This document shows, in pieces, positions 56,088 to 63,707 of a DNA stretch of 64,000 nt (its first letter is position 1; every line of letters starts with the position of its first letter). The notes under the pieces are model-generated. The model saw only the letters and a program-made list of their open reading frames with translations. It was not told where the DNA came from and made no database searches. The stretch is from Actinospineispora eucalypti (lineage in GTDB: Bacteria > Actinomycetota > Actinomycetes > Mycobacteriales > Pseudonocardiaceae): assembly GCA_014208095.1 (NCBI GenBank), contig JACHMT010000004.1:558001-622000 (forward strand), written 5' to 3'. The position numbers and the translations under genes were made by a program.

Positions 56088-57257
56088 TTGGCGCTGCCGT
56101 TTCCGGCGGAATTGAACCACCCTGGGGAAATGCTCGATCAGTATTTGCCGCCGCTGCGTTTCCCGACCAGTGCCATGTCCGGCCTGGTGGACCGGCCGGT
56201 GCGCTACGACCTCGCGGAGAGCACCTGCCCGCCGCTGCGCCTGGGCGAGCTGGGCGACCTCACCGAGCTGGCCGGATTGCCGCTGGGCTACGGCACCTCC
56301 CGGGGGGACTCCGAGCTGCGGGAGCTGATCGCCGCCGAGGCGGGCGCCGACCCGGGCCAGGTGCTGGTCACGGTGGGCGCCATCGAGGCGATGTTCCTGC
56401 TCGCGCAGGACCGCCGGCACGGGCGGATGCTGGTGGTCGGCCCGAGCTTCCCGCCGGCCCGCGAGGTGCCCGAGGGCCTCGGCGCCCGGGTGGACACGGT
56501 GCCGCTGCGGTTCGACGACGGCTACCGGCTGCCGCTGGACGCCATCGAGGCGGCGCTGGGTCCGGACGTCACGCTGGTGTCCTGCGCCTCCCCGCAGAAC
56601 CCGTCCGGCGTGCGGTTCACCGACGACGAGCTGCGGTCGCTGCTGGCCCGGGTGGAGCGGCGCGCGCCGGAGGCCGTGGTGCTGGTCGACGAGACCTACC
56701 GGGCGTCGACCTACGGGTCGGCGCCGGTGCCCGGCTCGGCCATCGGGCTCTCGCCCCGGGTGGTCACCTGCTCGTCGCTGTCCAAGGCGCACGGCGCCCC
56801 CGGGCTGCGGATCGGCTGGCTGGTCACCGCGGACGCGGCGCTCTACGAGCGCCTGCGCAACGCCAAGTTCCTCAGCACGGTCACCTGCTCGGTGGTGGAC
56901 GAGCTGCTCGGCACCCGGGTGCTGCGCTCCCGCCGCCCGATCCTGGCCGCGCGGGCGGAGCGGTTGGCCCGGGCGCTGGACGAGCTGGTCGCCTGGTGCT
57001 CCGGCCGGCCCGTGGACCTGGTCCGCCCGGACGGCGGGGCGCTGTGCTGCCTGCGGCTGCGCGCCGACCGTTTCCCGGACGACGCCGTGCCCGCGTTCTA
57101 CGCCCGGCTGGCCGAGCTGGACACCCGGGTCGCGCCGGGCCACTGGTTCGGCGAGCCGGACCGGGTGTTCCGCCTCGGCTTCGGCCACCTGGAGGAGGCC
57201 GACTTCACCGAGGCCCTCTCCCGCCTGGCCGAAGCCCTGACCCGCTCCTCCGGCTGA
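56088..57257 (+). CDS. class I/II PLP-dependent aminotransferase
   Basis: 389 residues from TTG 56088; ATG 56130 (375 residues) is also plausible. Fold type I aminotransferase: LGYGTSRGDSELRELIAAE, VGAIEAMFLLAQ, CASPQNPSGVRF, VLVDETYR and PLP lysine in CSSLSKAHGAPGLRIGW. Similar to aspartate/aromatic transaminase-like enzymes of capreomycidine or amino-acid pathways; the substrate is unknown. It lies 15 bp downstream of the transpeptidase gene, hence perhaps in the murB operon. Confidence 0.85.
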   Translation: MALPFPAELNHPGEMLDQYLPPLRFPTSAMSGLVDRPVRYDLAESTCPPLRLGELGDLTELAGLPLGYGTSRGDSELRELIAAEAGADPGQVLVTVGAIEAMFLLAQDRRHGRMLVVGPSFPPAREVPEGLGARVDTVPLRFDDGYRLPLDAIEAALGPDVTLVSCASPQNPSGVRFTDDELRSLLARVERRAPEAVVLVDETYRASTYGSAPVPGSAIGLSPRVVTCSSLSKAHGAPGLRIGWLVTADAALYERLRNAKFLSTVTCSVVDELLGTRVLRSRRPILAARAERLARALDELVAWCSGRPVDLVRPDGGALCCLRLRADRFPDDAVPAFYARLAELDTRVAPGHWFGEPDRVFRLGFGHLEEADFTEALSRLAEALTRSSG

Positions 57258-57277
57258 GCGCTCCCGCCCCCGACGGA

Positions 57278-57486
57278 GATCATCAGGCACTCACGGTTGG
57301 TTCGCGGCCCGAAAACTCCGGTGATTGCCTGATGATCACGGATGGCATGGTCATCAGGGCACAGTGGCTGCGCCGGCGTGCCTGAAGTGACCACCATGCC
57401 CTGATGATCACCGATTACATGGCCACCATGACATGACGACCACCCGAACCCGCCCCGAAGTGACCACCATGTCATGTTGATCATGG
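57278..57486. repeat. three consecutive ATCATCAGG/CATGGTGGTC hairpins
   Basis: Hairpin 1 at 57278-57337 (17-bp arms, 16 matching, GATCATCAGGCACTCAC). Hairpin 2 at 57346-57411 and hairpin 3 at 57418-57486 share the TGACCACCATG core of the family seen at 8321-8395 and 63598-63668. They occupy the 396-bp gap before the DUF3558 lipoprotein gene, which otherwise holds an AT-richer promoter stretch near 57600. Confidence 0.75.
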
Positions 57487-57653
57487 AAAGGTGGCCCGAG
57501 CCGGCGCACCCAGACCCCGCCGATCCCACCCCCGGCAAGTGCTACCACTCTCGGGGACGTATGGGGTAATTGGTGCTTCTGGGGTACCGGGGGTTGCGAT
57601 ATTTGGGGCAAACCCTAAGGCGCGAAACCGTTTTCCTCGGTTAAATGGTGTGA

Positions 57654-58220
57654 GTGGGGCTGCTGCGCGGGAGCGGGATCGCGCTGGTCGGGCTGCTGCT
57701 GGCCGGGTGCGGCGGCGTGGCGGAGGAGCCGGCGCCGCCGCCCCCCGTGGTGTCCTCCCGGCTGGAGCTGCCGGTGCGCCCGGCCACCCTCTCGGTGCAA
57801 GGCGTGGACCCGTGCTCGCTGGTGTCCGGGAAGCTGCGCGAGCAGTTCAGCGCGGTCGACGCGGGGCTGCGGGACGAGGCGCCGGACGGGCTGGGGTGCG
57901 CGTGGACCGGGCGGCCGGGCACCCGGGGGTTCAGCATGGGCCTTCGGCTGGTGCGCCGGCCGGTCCGGGAGTTCCTCGAGCTGCCCGGCGCCCGGGTGGC
58001 CAACGTGGCCGGGTTCGGCGCGGTGGACGTCCCCGGGGCACCCCACGAGCCCGGCTGCGTGACCCGGGTCGAGGTAGCCGACGACACCACGCTGTGGGCC
58101 AGCTACCAGGTGATACCCGATCCGGCCGCGCCGGAGGTGAGCCCGGACACCGCGTGCGAGCGCTCGCACCGGATCGCCATCGGCGCCCTGGCCCAGCTGC
58201 TGCTGCGGCCACCCCGGTAA
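57654..58220 (+). CDS. DUF3558 family lipoprotein
   Basis: 188 residues from GTG 57654. Signal with lipobox LLAGCGG (lipid Cys near residue 19), a Pro-rich linker, then the DUF3558-type domain with paired cysteines: DPCSLVSGKLREQF, LGCAWTG, PGCVTRVEV and DTACERSHRIAIGALAQLLL. Extracytoplasmic, function unknown; many copies exist in Pseudonocardiales. The stop is 3 bp before a perfect 50-bp palindrome. Confidence 0.8.
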   Translation: MGLLRGSGIALVGLLLAGCGGVAEEPAPPPPVVSSRLELPVRPATLSVQGVDPCSLVSGKLREQFSAVDAGLRDEAPDGLGCAWTGRPGTRGFSMGLRLVRRPVREFLELPGARVANVAGFGAVDVPGAPHEPGCVTRVEVADDTTLWASYQVIPDPAAPEVSPDTACERSHRIAIGALAQLLLRPPR

Positions 58221-58223
58221 CCG

Positions 58224-58273
58224 GACCCGTGAGTGATTTGTGTGGCTATAGCCACACAAATCACTCACGGGTC
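58224..58273. repeat. perfect palindrome, copy 2 (50 bp)
   Basis: Same 46-bp core as 36836-36881 with one compensated pair (A-T to G-C), extended by two further pairs to GACCCG...CGGGTC. It fits exactly between the lipoprotein stop (58218-58220) and the convergent SDR stop (from 58274), with 3 and 0 bp left over. Confidence 0.88.
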
Positions 58274-59017
58274 TCAGTCCCGGTGCGCGCGGGTGGCCGA
58301 GGCCTGCGCCCTCGGCTTGAGCTCGATCAGGTCCAGGTTCACGTGCGGGGGCCGGCTGACCGCGAAACCGATCACCTCGGCCACGTCCTCGGCGACCAGC
58401 GGGGTGAGCCCGGCGTAGACCTGGTCGGCCCGCGAGGCGTCGCCGTCGAACCGGACCAGGGAGAACTCGGTCCGCACCATCCCCGGCACGATCTCGGTGA
58501 CCCGCACCGGCCGGCCGAGCAGCTCGCCGCGCAGCGTCCGGTGCAGCGCCGACTGGGCGTGCTTGGCCGAGGTGTAGCCGGCGCCGTTGTCGTACAGCTC
58601 GTAGGCGGCCACCGAGGTCACCGTGACCACGTGCCCGTCCCCGGAGGCGATCAGCGCGGGCAGCAGCGCCTTGGTCACCCGCAGGGTGCCGAGCACGTTG
58701 GTCTCCCACATGGACCGCCAATGGTCCTCGTCGGCGTTCTCCACCGTCTCCAGGCCGAACGCGCCGCCGGCGTTGTTCACCAGCACCCGGGCGGCCGGGA
58801 CGGCGGCGGCGAACTCGGCGACGGATGCGGCGTCGGTCACATCCAGGGCCAGGGCGGTGCCGTCCAGCTCGGCGGCGAGCTTCTCGAGCGGGTCCAGCCG
58901 GCGCGCGCCGACGATCACGTGGAAGCCCTGACCGGCCAGTTGGCGGGCGGTGGCGGCGCCGATTCCGGAGCTGGCTCCGGTGACCACGGCGACGGGACGT
59001 TCGCTGTTCGTACTCAC
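58274..59017 (-). CDS. short-chain dehydrogenase (Rv0484-like)
   Basis: 247 residues from GTG 59017. VVTGASSGIGAATARQLAGQG, GARRLDPLEKLAAEL, NNAGGAFG, VTVTSVAAYELYDNGAGYTSAKHA (Ser-Tyr-Lys), PGMVRTEFSLVRF and a C-terminal VNLDLIELKPRAQ. This matches the YdfG-like SDR found between ldt and mshA as Rv0484c. NADP-dependent oxidation of a hydroxy acid is likely in relatives; the substrate here is unknown. Divergent from mshA, 51 bp apart. Confidence 0.9.
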   Translation of the reverse strand: MSTNSERPVAVVTGASSGIGAATARQLAGQGFHVIVGARRLDPLEKLAAELDGTALALDVTDAASVAEFAAAVPAARVLVNNAGGAFGLETVENADEDHWRSMWETNVLGTLRVTKALLPALIASGDGHVVTVTSVAAYELYDNGAGYTSAKHAQSALHRTLRGELLGRPVRVTEIVPGMVRTEFSLVRFDGDASRADQVYAGLTPLVAEDVAEVIGFAVSRPPHVNLDLIELKPRAQASATRAHRD

Positions 59018-59068
59018 GAGGCCCCAGCCTATCGATGGGTGCGGACCCCGCTCGCGTGCTAGGAAGGC

Positions 59069-60376
59069 GTGGTGCGTGCTATCGGGTCGCCCAGGCGGGT
59101 GTGTGTGTTGTCCGTGCACACCTCGCCGCTGGAGCAGCCGGGCACCGGCGACGCGGGCGGGATGAACGTCTACATCGAGCAGACCGCCGTGCGGATGGCC
59201 CGGCGCGGGGTGGCCGTGGAGATCTTCACCCGGGCCACCTCGTCGGACCAGCCGCCGACGGTCGAGCTGGCCCCCGGCGTGCAGGTGCGCCACGTGGCCG
59301 CCGGCCCGTACGAGGATCTGGGCAAGACCGAGCTGCCCAGCCAGATGTGCGCGTTCACCGCCGGGGTGCTGCGCACCGAGGCCCGCCACGAACCGGACCA
59401 CTACGACGTCATCCACTCGCACTACTGGCTGTCCGGGCAGGCCGGCTGGCTGGCCCGGGACCGCTGGCGGGTTCCGCTGGTGCACAGCGCGCACACCCTG
59501 GCCAAGGTGAAGAACGCGGCGCTCGCCGACGGGGACCAGCCGGAACCCCGCTCGCGGGTGATCGGCGAGGAGCAGGTGGTCGCCGAGGCCGACCGGCTGG
59601 TCAGCAACACCGACACCGAGGCCGAGCAGCTGATCACGTTGTACGACGCCGACCAGGCGCGCACGGTGACCATCCCGCCCGGCGTGGACCTGCACCTGTA
59701 CACCCCGGGCGACCGCGCGGCGGCCCGCCGGTCACTGGACCTGCCGGAAGACGCCGTGGTGCTGGCGTTCATCGGCCGCATCCAGCCGCTCAAGGCGCCG
59801 GACGTGCTGCTGCACGCGGCGGCCGAGCTGCTCGCCGCCACGGCGGCCGGGGAAGGCGCGGCGGCCGCCCGCGCGCTGCGCGAGCGGCTGGTGGTGCTGG
59901 TGGTGGGCGGCCCCTCCGGGTCCGGGCTGGCCGAGCCGACGGCGCTGCGCGAGCTGGCCGTGTCGCTGGGGCTGACCGGCGTCGCCCGGTTCCTGCCGCC
60001 GATGCGGCGCGAGGGGCTGGTCGACGTCTACCGGGCCGCCGACCTGGTCGCGGTGCCCAGCCACAACGAGTCGTTCGGCCTGGTCGCGCTGGAGGCGCAG
60101 GCCTGCGGCACGCCGGTGGTGGCGGCCTCGGTCGGCGGGTTGCCGGTGGCGGTGGCGGACGGCCGGTCCGGGTTGCTGGTGCACGGGCACGCGGCGGCCG
60201 ACTGGGCCGGCGCGCTGGCCTCGGTGGCGCTGCGGCCGGAGTACCGGGAGAAGCTGTCCGCCGGCGCGGTCGAGCACGCCCAGCGGTTCTCCTGGGAGCG
60301 CACCACGGACGCCCTGCTGGCCACCTACGCCGACGCCGGCCTGGAGTTCCGGGGCCGCGGCGCCCGGGCGGGCTAG
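59069..60376 (+). CDS. mshA: D-inositol-3-phosphate glycosyltransferase
   Basis: 435 residues from GTG 59069. A GT-B fold GT4 enzyme: [79 protein letters not shown] and the E-x7-E motif in [21 protein letters not shown]. These are characteristic MshA phrases. Joins GlcNAc to inositol-3-phosphate, the first committed step of mycothiol synthesis. Its TAG stop falls inside the first unit of the tandem repeat that follows. YbjN-type gene further downstream, as in mycobacteria. Confidence 0.96.
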   Translation: MVRAIGSPRRVCVLSVHTSPLEQPGTGDAGGMNVYIEQTAVRMARRGVAVEIFTRATSSDQPPTVELAPGVQVRHVAAGPYEDLGKTELPSQMCAFTAGVLRTEARHEPDHYDVIHSHYWLSGQAGWLARDRWRVPLVHSAHTLAKVKNAALADGDQPEPRSRVIGEEQVVAEADRLVSNTDTEAEQLITLYDADQARTVTIPPGVDLHLYTPGDRAAARRSLDLPEDAVVLAFIGRIQPLKAPDVLLHAAAELLAATAAGEGAAAARALRERLVVLVVGGPSGSGLAEPTALRELAVSLGLTGVARFLPPMRREGLVDVYRAADLVAVPSHNESFGLVALEAQACGTPVVAASVGGLPVAVADGRSGLLVHGHAAADWAGALASVALRPEYREKLSAGAVEHAQRFSWERTTDALLATYADAGLEFRGRGARAG

Positions 60377-60537
60377 CGCGGAACGCGCTTGCCGAGCGCG
60401 CGCCCAGTTAGGCGCGCGCGGGAGACGCTAGCGCGGATCGCGCTTGCCGAGCGCGCGCCCAGTTAGGCGCGCGCGGGAGACGCTAGCGCGGATCGCGCTT
60501 GCCGAGCGCGCGCCCAGGCGCGCGCGGGAGACGCTAG
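60373..60537. repeat. three tandem 55-bp AGCGCGGA units
   Basis: Units start with CTAG at 60373, 60428 and 60483 (55, 55 and 51 bp; the last lost 4 bp of the CAGTTA loop). Each has two GC-rich stems. The bordering CTAG provides the TAG stop of mshA on the plus strand and the TAG stop of the LuxR gene on the minus strand. A single related copy is at 53761-53820. Not a CRISPR: no spacers. Confidence 0.88.
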
Positions 60538-61364
60538 AAGCGTTCCTTGTCCAGCAGCGCGGCCAGGCTGGTCCGGTTGGAGACACCGAGCTTGCGGTAG
60601 ATGTTCTCCAGGTGCTTCTGCACGGTGCGCGGGCTGACCGCCAGGACGCGGGCCGTCTCGCGGTCGGTGAGGCCGCCGGCCACGTGTTCCACCACCGCGC
60701 GTTCGGTCCGGGTGAGGCCGGGCAGCGCGTCCAGCGCCAGGTCCAGCCGGTCGGCCTGCCGGCTCAGGTGGTGGACGGCGGTGGTCAGCTCGGCCATCCG
60801 GACGGCCCGGGCGGAGGCCTGGACCAGGTGCGGGGTGAGCAGGTCCAGCACCGCCCGGTCCCGCTCGGAGAAGCCCCGGGATGACCGGTTCAGGGCCAGC
60901 GTGGTGCCGTGCCGCTGGTCCAGGGTGGCCATGCAGAGCAGCTGGTCGAGGGTGCCCCGGGACTGGTAGAAGTCCACGTAGAGGGGCAGCCGGCGGAGCT
61001 GGCGGAGCTCGGCCAGGTCGGTCATGGCCACCGACTCGCCCAGCTTCAGCTGGCCGGACCGGTAGCCGGCGAGCCCGGGGTGCTGGGCAAACACCGCCTG
61101 GAACTCGTCCGAGCCGGAGATGTTCTGCTCGGCGGGCTCCACCGCCGCGCCGACCAGCTTGTTCGTCCGGTGGTCCACCTTGGTGTACGAGGTGACGTCC
61201 GCGCCGATCAGCCGGCCGATCCCGGCCAGCACCGAGGCGGACGGCTGTCCGTTGGGGCCGCACCCTCCCTCGGCGTTCAGCTGGTGGACGAGGTCGAGCA
61301 CGGCGAGCAAGTCAGCGTTTGACAAAGGCCGCACATCGACATAATGGCGGACCGATCTACTCAC
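60534..61364 (-). CDS. LuxR-type response regulator-like protein
   Basis: 276 residues from GTG 61364 (GTG 61334 is an alternative). The C-terminal LuxR HTH reads LTRTERAVVEHVAGGLTDRETARVLAVSPRTVQKHLENIYRKLGVSNRTSLAALL. The first 200 residues lack a receiver domain and resemble a GAF-like sensor (GIGRLIGADVTSYTKVD, LPLYVDFYQSRGTLDQLLCMATLDQRHGT). The input is unknown. It is divergent from the decayed amine oxidase locus by 54 bp, so it may have controlled that gene. Confidence 0.82.
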   Translation of the reverse strand: MSRSVRHYVDVRPLSNADLLAVLDLVHQLNAEGGCGPNGQPSASVLAGIGRLIGADVTSYTKVDHRTNKLVGAAVEPAEQNISGSDEFQAVFAQHPGLAGYRSGQLKLGESVAMTDLAELRQLRRLPLYVDFYQSRGTLDQLLCMATLDQRHGTTLALNRSSRGFSERDRAVLDLLTPHLVQASARAVRMAELTTAVHHLSRQADRLDLALDALPGLTRTERAVVEHVAGGLTDRETARVLAVSPRTVQKHLENIYRKLGVSNRTSLAALLDKERF

Positions 61365-61418
61365 CGGTACGTACTTGTGCGTATTCCGGGTCGTTACTTG
61401 TGCTGATTCGGTGAGGCG

Positions 61419-62214
61419 GTGACCTTGCCGACGATCAGCCCGACGACCACGCCGAGGCTGAGCCGCCGCGCCGTGCTGCGCGTCGCCGGGGTGGCCCTGG
61501 CCGCCGCCGGGGTGGCTGCCTGTGCCGGGTCCAGGGGGCGGCGGGCGGTGGTGCTCGGGGCCGGGCTCGCCGGCCTGGCGGCCGCGGTTCGCCTGGCGAA
61601 CGCCGGTTACCAGGTCACCGTGCTGGAGGCGCGGGACCGGCCCGGCGGGCGGGTGCTGACAGTGCGGGAGCCGTTCACCGGTGGCGGCTACGCCGAGGCG
61701 GGCGCGGTGCGCATCCCGGACGTGCACGTGCACACCCGCGGCCTCATCGCCGAGTTCGGCCTGGCGGACCAGCTGTTCGACCACGGCCAGGACACCGGCT
61801 CGCGGCTCTGGCACGTGGGCGGGCGGCGGTTCGTCACGCCGCAACCCGGCCAGGCGTGGCCCGGAGGGCACGCTCCAGGCCTACCTGTTCGGCGCCAACG
61901 CGGACGCGCTGGCCCGGGTGCCGGCGGCCGAGCGGGCGGGGGTGATCCAGGCCGAGGTGGCCAAGTTCTTGCCCGAACTGCCCGGGCGGGTGCTGGCCAG
62001 TTACGTCAAGGTGTGGTCGGAGGACGAGTTCGCCGGCGGAGCCTGGGCGTCCGCCCGGCCGGGGCAGCTGCGTTGGGTCCTGCCGGCGGCGCGGGCGCCG
62101 GAGGGCCGGCCGCACTTCGCCGGGGAGCACACTTCGGTTTCCGTCGCGTGGATGGACGGGGCGCTGGAGTCCGGCGAGCGGGCCGCGCGGGAGATCATTG
62201 GAGGACCGACGTGA
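61419..62214 (+). pseudogene. flavin amine oxidase remnant
   Basis: The N-terminal part keeps a Tat-like signal (LSRRAVLRVAGVALAAAGVAAC) and an FAD motif GAGLAGLAAAVRLANAGYQVTVLEARDRPGGRV. Near 61860 the frame changes, and the C-terminal part continues in the next frame (EGTLQAYLFGANADALARVPAAERAGVIQ, FAGEHTSVSVAWMDGALESGERAAREI). Total coding length is about 265 codons, against about 450-500 in intact relatives, so a central block of about 200 residues has also been lost. Not repairable by one base. Its end overlaps the SnoaL start. Confidence 0.8.
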
Positions 62215-62717
62215 CGGATGCCAAGGCGGTGTGCGCGCGCTCGATGGAGATCATGGCGAACGGCACGCCGGCCGACTTCGCCGAGGTGATCCACCCGGAC
62301 GCGTACAACCGGGAGTCGGTGGACGAGCCGCCGGCGTCGCGCGGGCGCGGGCCGGACGCGTTCTACGCCACAGCGTTGTGGCTGCGCGCGACCTTCTCGG
62401 ACATGCGCTGGGAGGTGCACGAGGCGGCCCAGGACGGCGACCTGGTGGCGCTGCACACCACCATGTACGGGCGGCAGACCGGCCCGTTCGTGCCGTACGA
62501 CGAGAACGGCCGGCCGGCGAGGGCGTTCGCGCCGACCGGCCGGCGGTTCGCGGTGCGGCACACGCACTGGTTCCGCGTCGCCGACGGGAAGGTCATCGAG
62601 CACTGGGCGAACCGGGACGACATGGGCATGGCGCTGGCGCTGGGCTGGCTGCCGCCCTCGCCGCCGCACCTGCTGCGCTCCCTGCTCGCGCTGCGCCGGG
62701 CCAGGAGAATGTCATGA
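62211..62717 (+). CDS. SnoaL-like ester cyclase/polyketide cyclase family protein
   Basis: 168 residues from GTG 62211, overlapping the amine oxidase end (GTGA). SnoaL pattern: ARSMEIMANGTPADFAEVIHPDAYNRE, YATALWLRATFSDMRWEVHEAAQDGDLVALHTTMYGRQTG, and VRHTHWFRVADGKVIEHWANRDDMGMALALGWLP. The His/Asp pocket is present. The amine oxidase-SnoaL pair looks like one former transcript, so with the oxidase broken its role is doubtful. Confidence 0.8.
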   Translation: MTDAKAVCARSMEIMANGTPADFAEVIHPDAYNRESVDEPPASRGRGPDAFYATALWLRATFSDMRWEVHEAAQDGDLVALHTTMYGRQTGPFVPYDENGRPARAFAPTGRRFAVRHTHWFRVADGKVIEHWANRDDMGMALALGWLPPSPPHLLRSLLALRRARRMS

Positions 62718-62748
62718 TCACGGACGGGATCGTGACGGGAGTGGTGGC

Positions 62749-63174
62749 ATGCGTCGGTTGATCATGTTCGTGGTGCTCGCGGCGGCGCTCGCGGGCTGTG
62801 CGGAGGTGCAGCCCGCCGCGGCGGCGCCGCCGCCGGGGTGCTCCGGGTACGTGCGCACCGAGCTGTTCTTCGGCACCACCCGCCAGGGTGGCCCGGAGAT
62901 CAGCGACGCGGAGTTCCGCGCCTTTCTGGACGCCGAGATCACGCCGAGGTTCCCGGACGGGCTGACCATGCTGACCGGGTTCGGCCAGTTCCGGGGCGCG
63001 GACGGCAAGCTGGCCCGGGAGCGCAGCCAGGTCCTGGTGCTGCTCTACCCGGTCAACACGGCGCCGGACAGCGGCACCAAGATCGACCAGATCCGCGAGC
63101 TCTACAAGCGGAAGTTCAACCAGGAGTCGGTGCTGCGCGCCGACGACCCCGAGCCGTCCTGCGTGTCCTTCTAG
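62749..63174 (+). CDS. DUF3574 lipoprotein
   Basis: 141 residues from ATG 62749. Signal with lipobox ALAGCAE (lipid Cys near 17), then a DUF3574 domain: YVRTELFFGTTRQGGPEISDAEFRAFLDAEITPRFPDGLTMLTGFGQF, LVLLYPVN, KIDQIRELYKRKFNQESVLRAD. Extracytoplasmic, function unknown. It follows the SnoaL gene by 31 bp on the same strand. Confidence 0.8.
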   Translation: MRRLIMFVVLAAALAGCAEVQPAAAAPPPGCSGYVRTELFFGTTRQGGPEISDAEFRAFLDAEITPRFPDGLTMLTGFGQFRGADGKLARERSQVLVLLYPVNTAPDSGTKIDQIRELYKRKFNQESVLRADDPEPSCVSF

Positions 63175-63217
63175 CCTTGATCGCCATCTGTGGCGGCTCT
63201 GCGGTGGCCGAGTGGGT

Positions 63218-63277
63218 GATCGCCATTCGTGGCGGTTCAGCCTCGATTTTCGACGCTGAACCGCCAGAAACGACGAT
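63218..63277. repeat. TGGCGGTT hairpin, copy 2
   Basis: 17-bp arms (63230-63246 and 63250-63266, one mismatch) with the same TTT loop as 43670-43706; two base pairs differ from that copy and both are compensated. The stem can be extended outward to GATC...GATC. A half copy (GATCGCC...TGGCGG) lies just before, near 63179. The rest of the gap 63175-63707 has no gene that I can support. Confidence 0.83.
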
Positions 63278-63597
63278 CCCCGCCGCCTCAACGGTCACTC
63301 TGGTTGCACGAAAGGAACGCCGTGGGGTTTGACCTTGCCGCAACCCCCACCACGTACCTCCCATGAGACAGTCGGGCGAGCCCCGGCAGACCAACCCACC
63401 CGCGCCGTCCAAGCCGCTCCGAATCCTGCGCGCCCGAAAACCGCCGGATCTGCTCCCCCTCCGCTGTGAGAGGGATCCGGCAACAGCCTCATTTTCGCTG
63501 CTCATCCACCACAGACAGCGATCAAGGACATCCCGTTGCGGCCTTGCCGCCGCGCCGTTGGGCAACAGTCTCGGTTGGTGGAGCGCCGGTGGTCAAA

Positions 63598-63668
63598 TTC
63601 ATGGTCATCAGGACATGGTGGTCGTTGCCGGGGAGTTCGGGCGACCGTGACGTCCTGATGACCATGAA
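63598..63668. repeat. hairpin of the CATGGTGGTC family before YbjN gene
   Basis: Arms 63598-63624 and 63642-63668 pair at 23 of 27 positions (TTCATGGTCATCAGGAC start), loop 17 nt. Same core as 8321-8395 and 57278-57486. It lies 26 bp before the -10 box of the YbjN gene. Confidence 0.8.
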
Positions 63669-63693
63669 GCGCGTCGGCCACCACCCGGCCGGC

Positions 63694-63699
63694 TATCCT
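63694..63699 (+). promoter_or_regulatory. -10 box TATCCT of the YbjN gene
   Basis: TATCCT, 8 nt before ATG 63708, the fourth near-leaderless arrangement in the window. No Shine-Dalgarno. Confidence 0.5.
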
Positions 63700-63707
63700 G
63701 CGTGATC

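Noticed and set aside
60373-60537. Possible CRISPR array
   Set aside because: Units are directly adjacent, 55 bp long with internal stems, and there are no variable spacers or cas genes.
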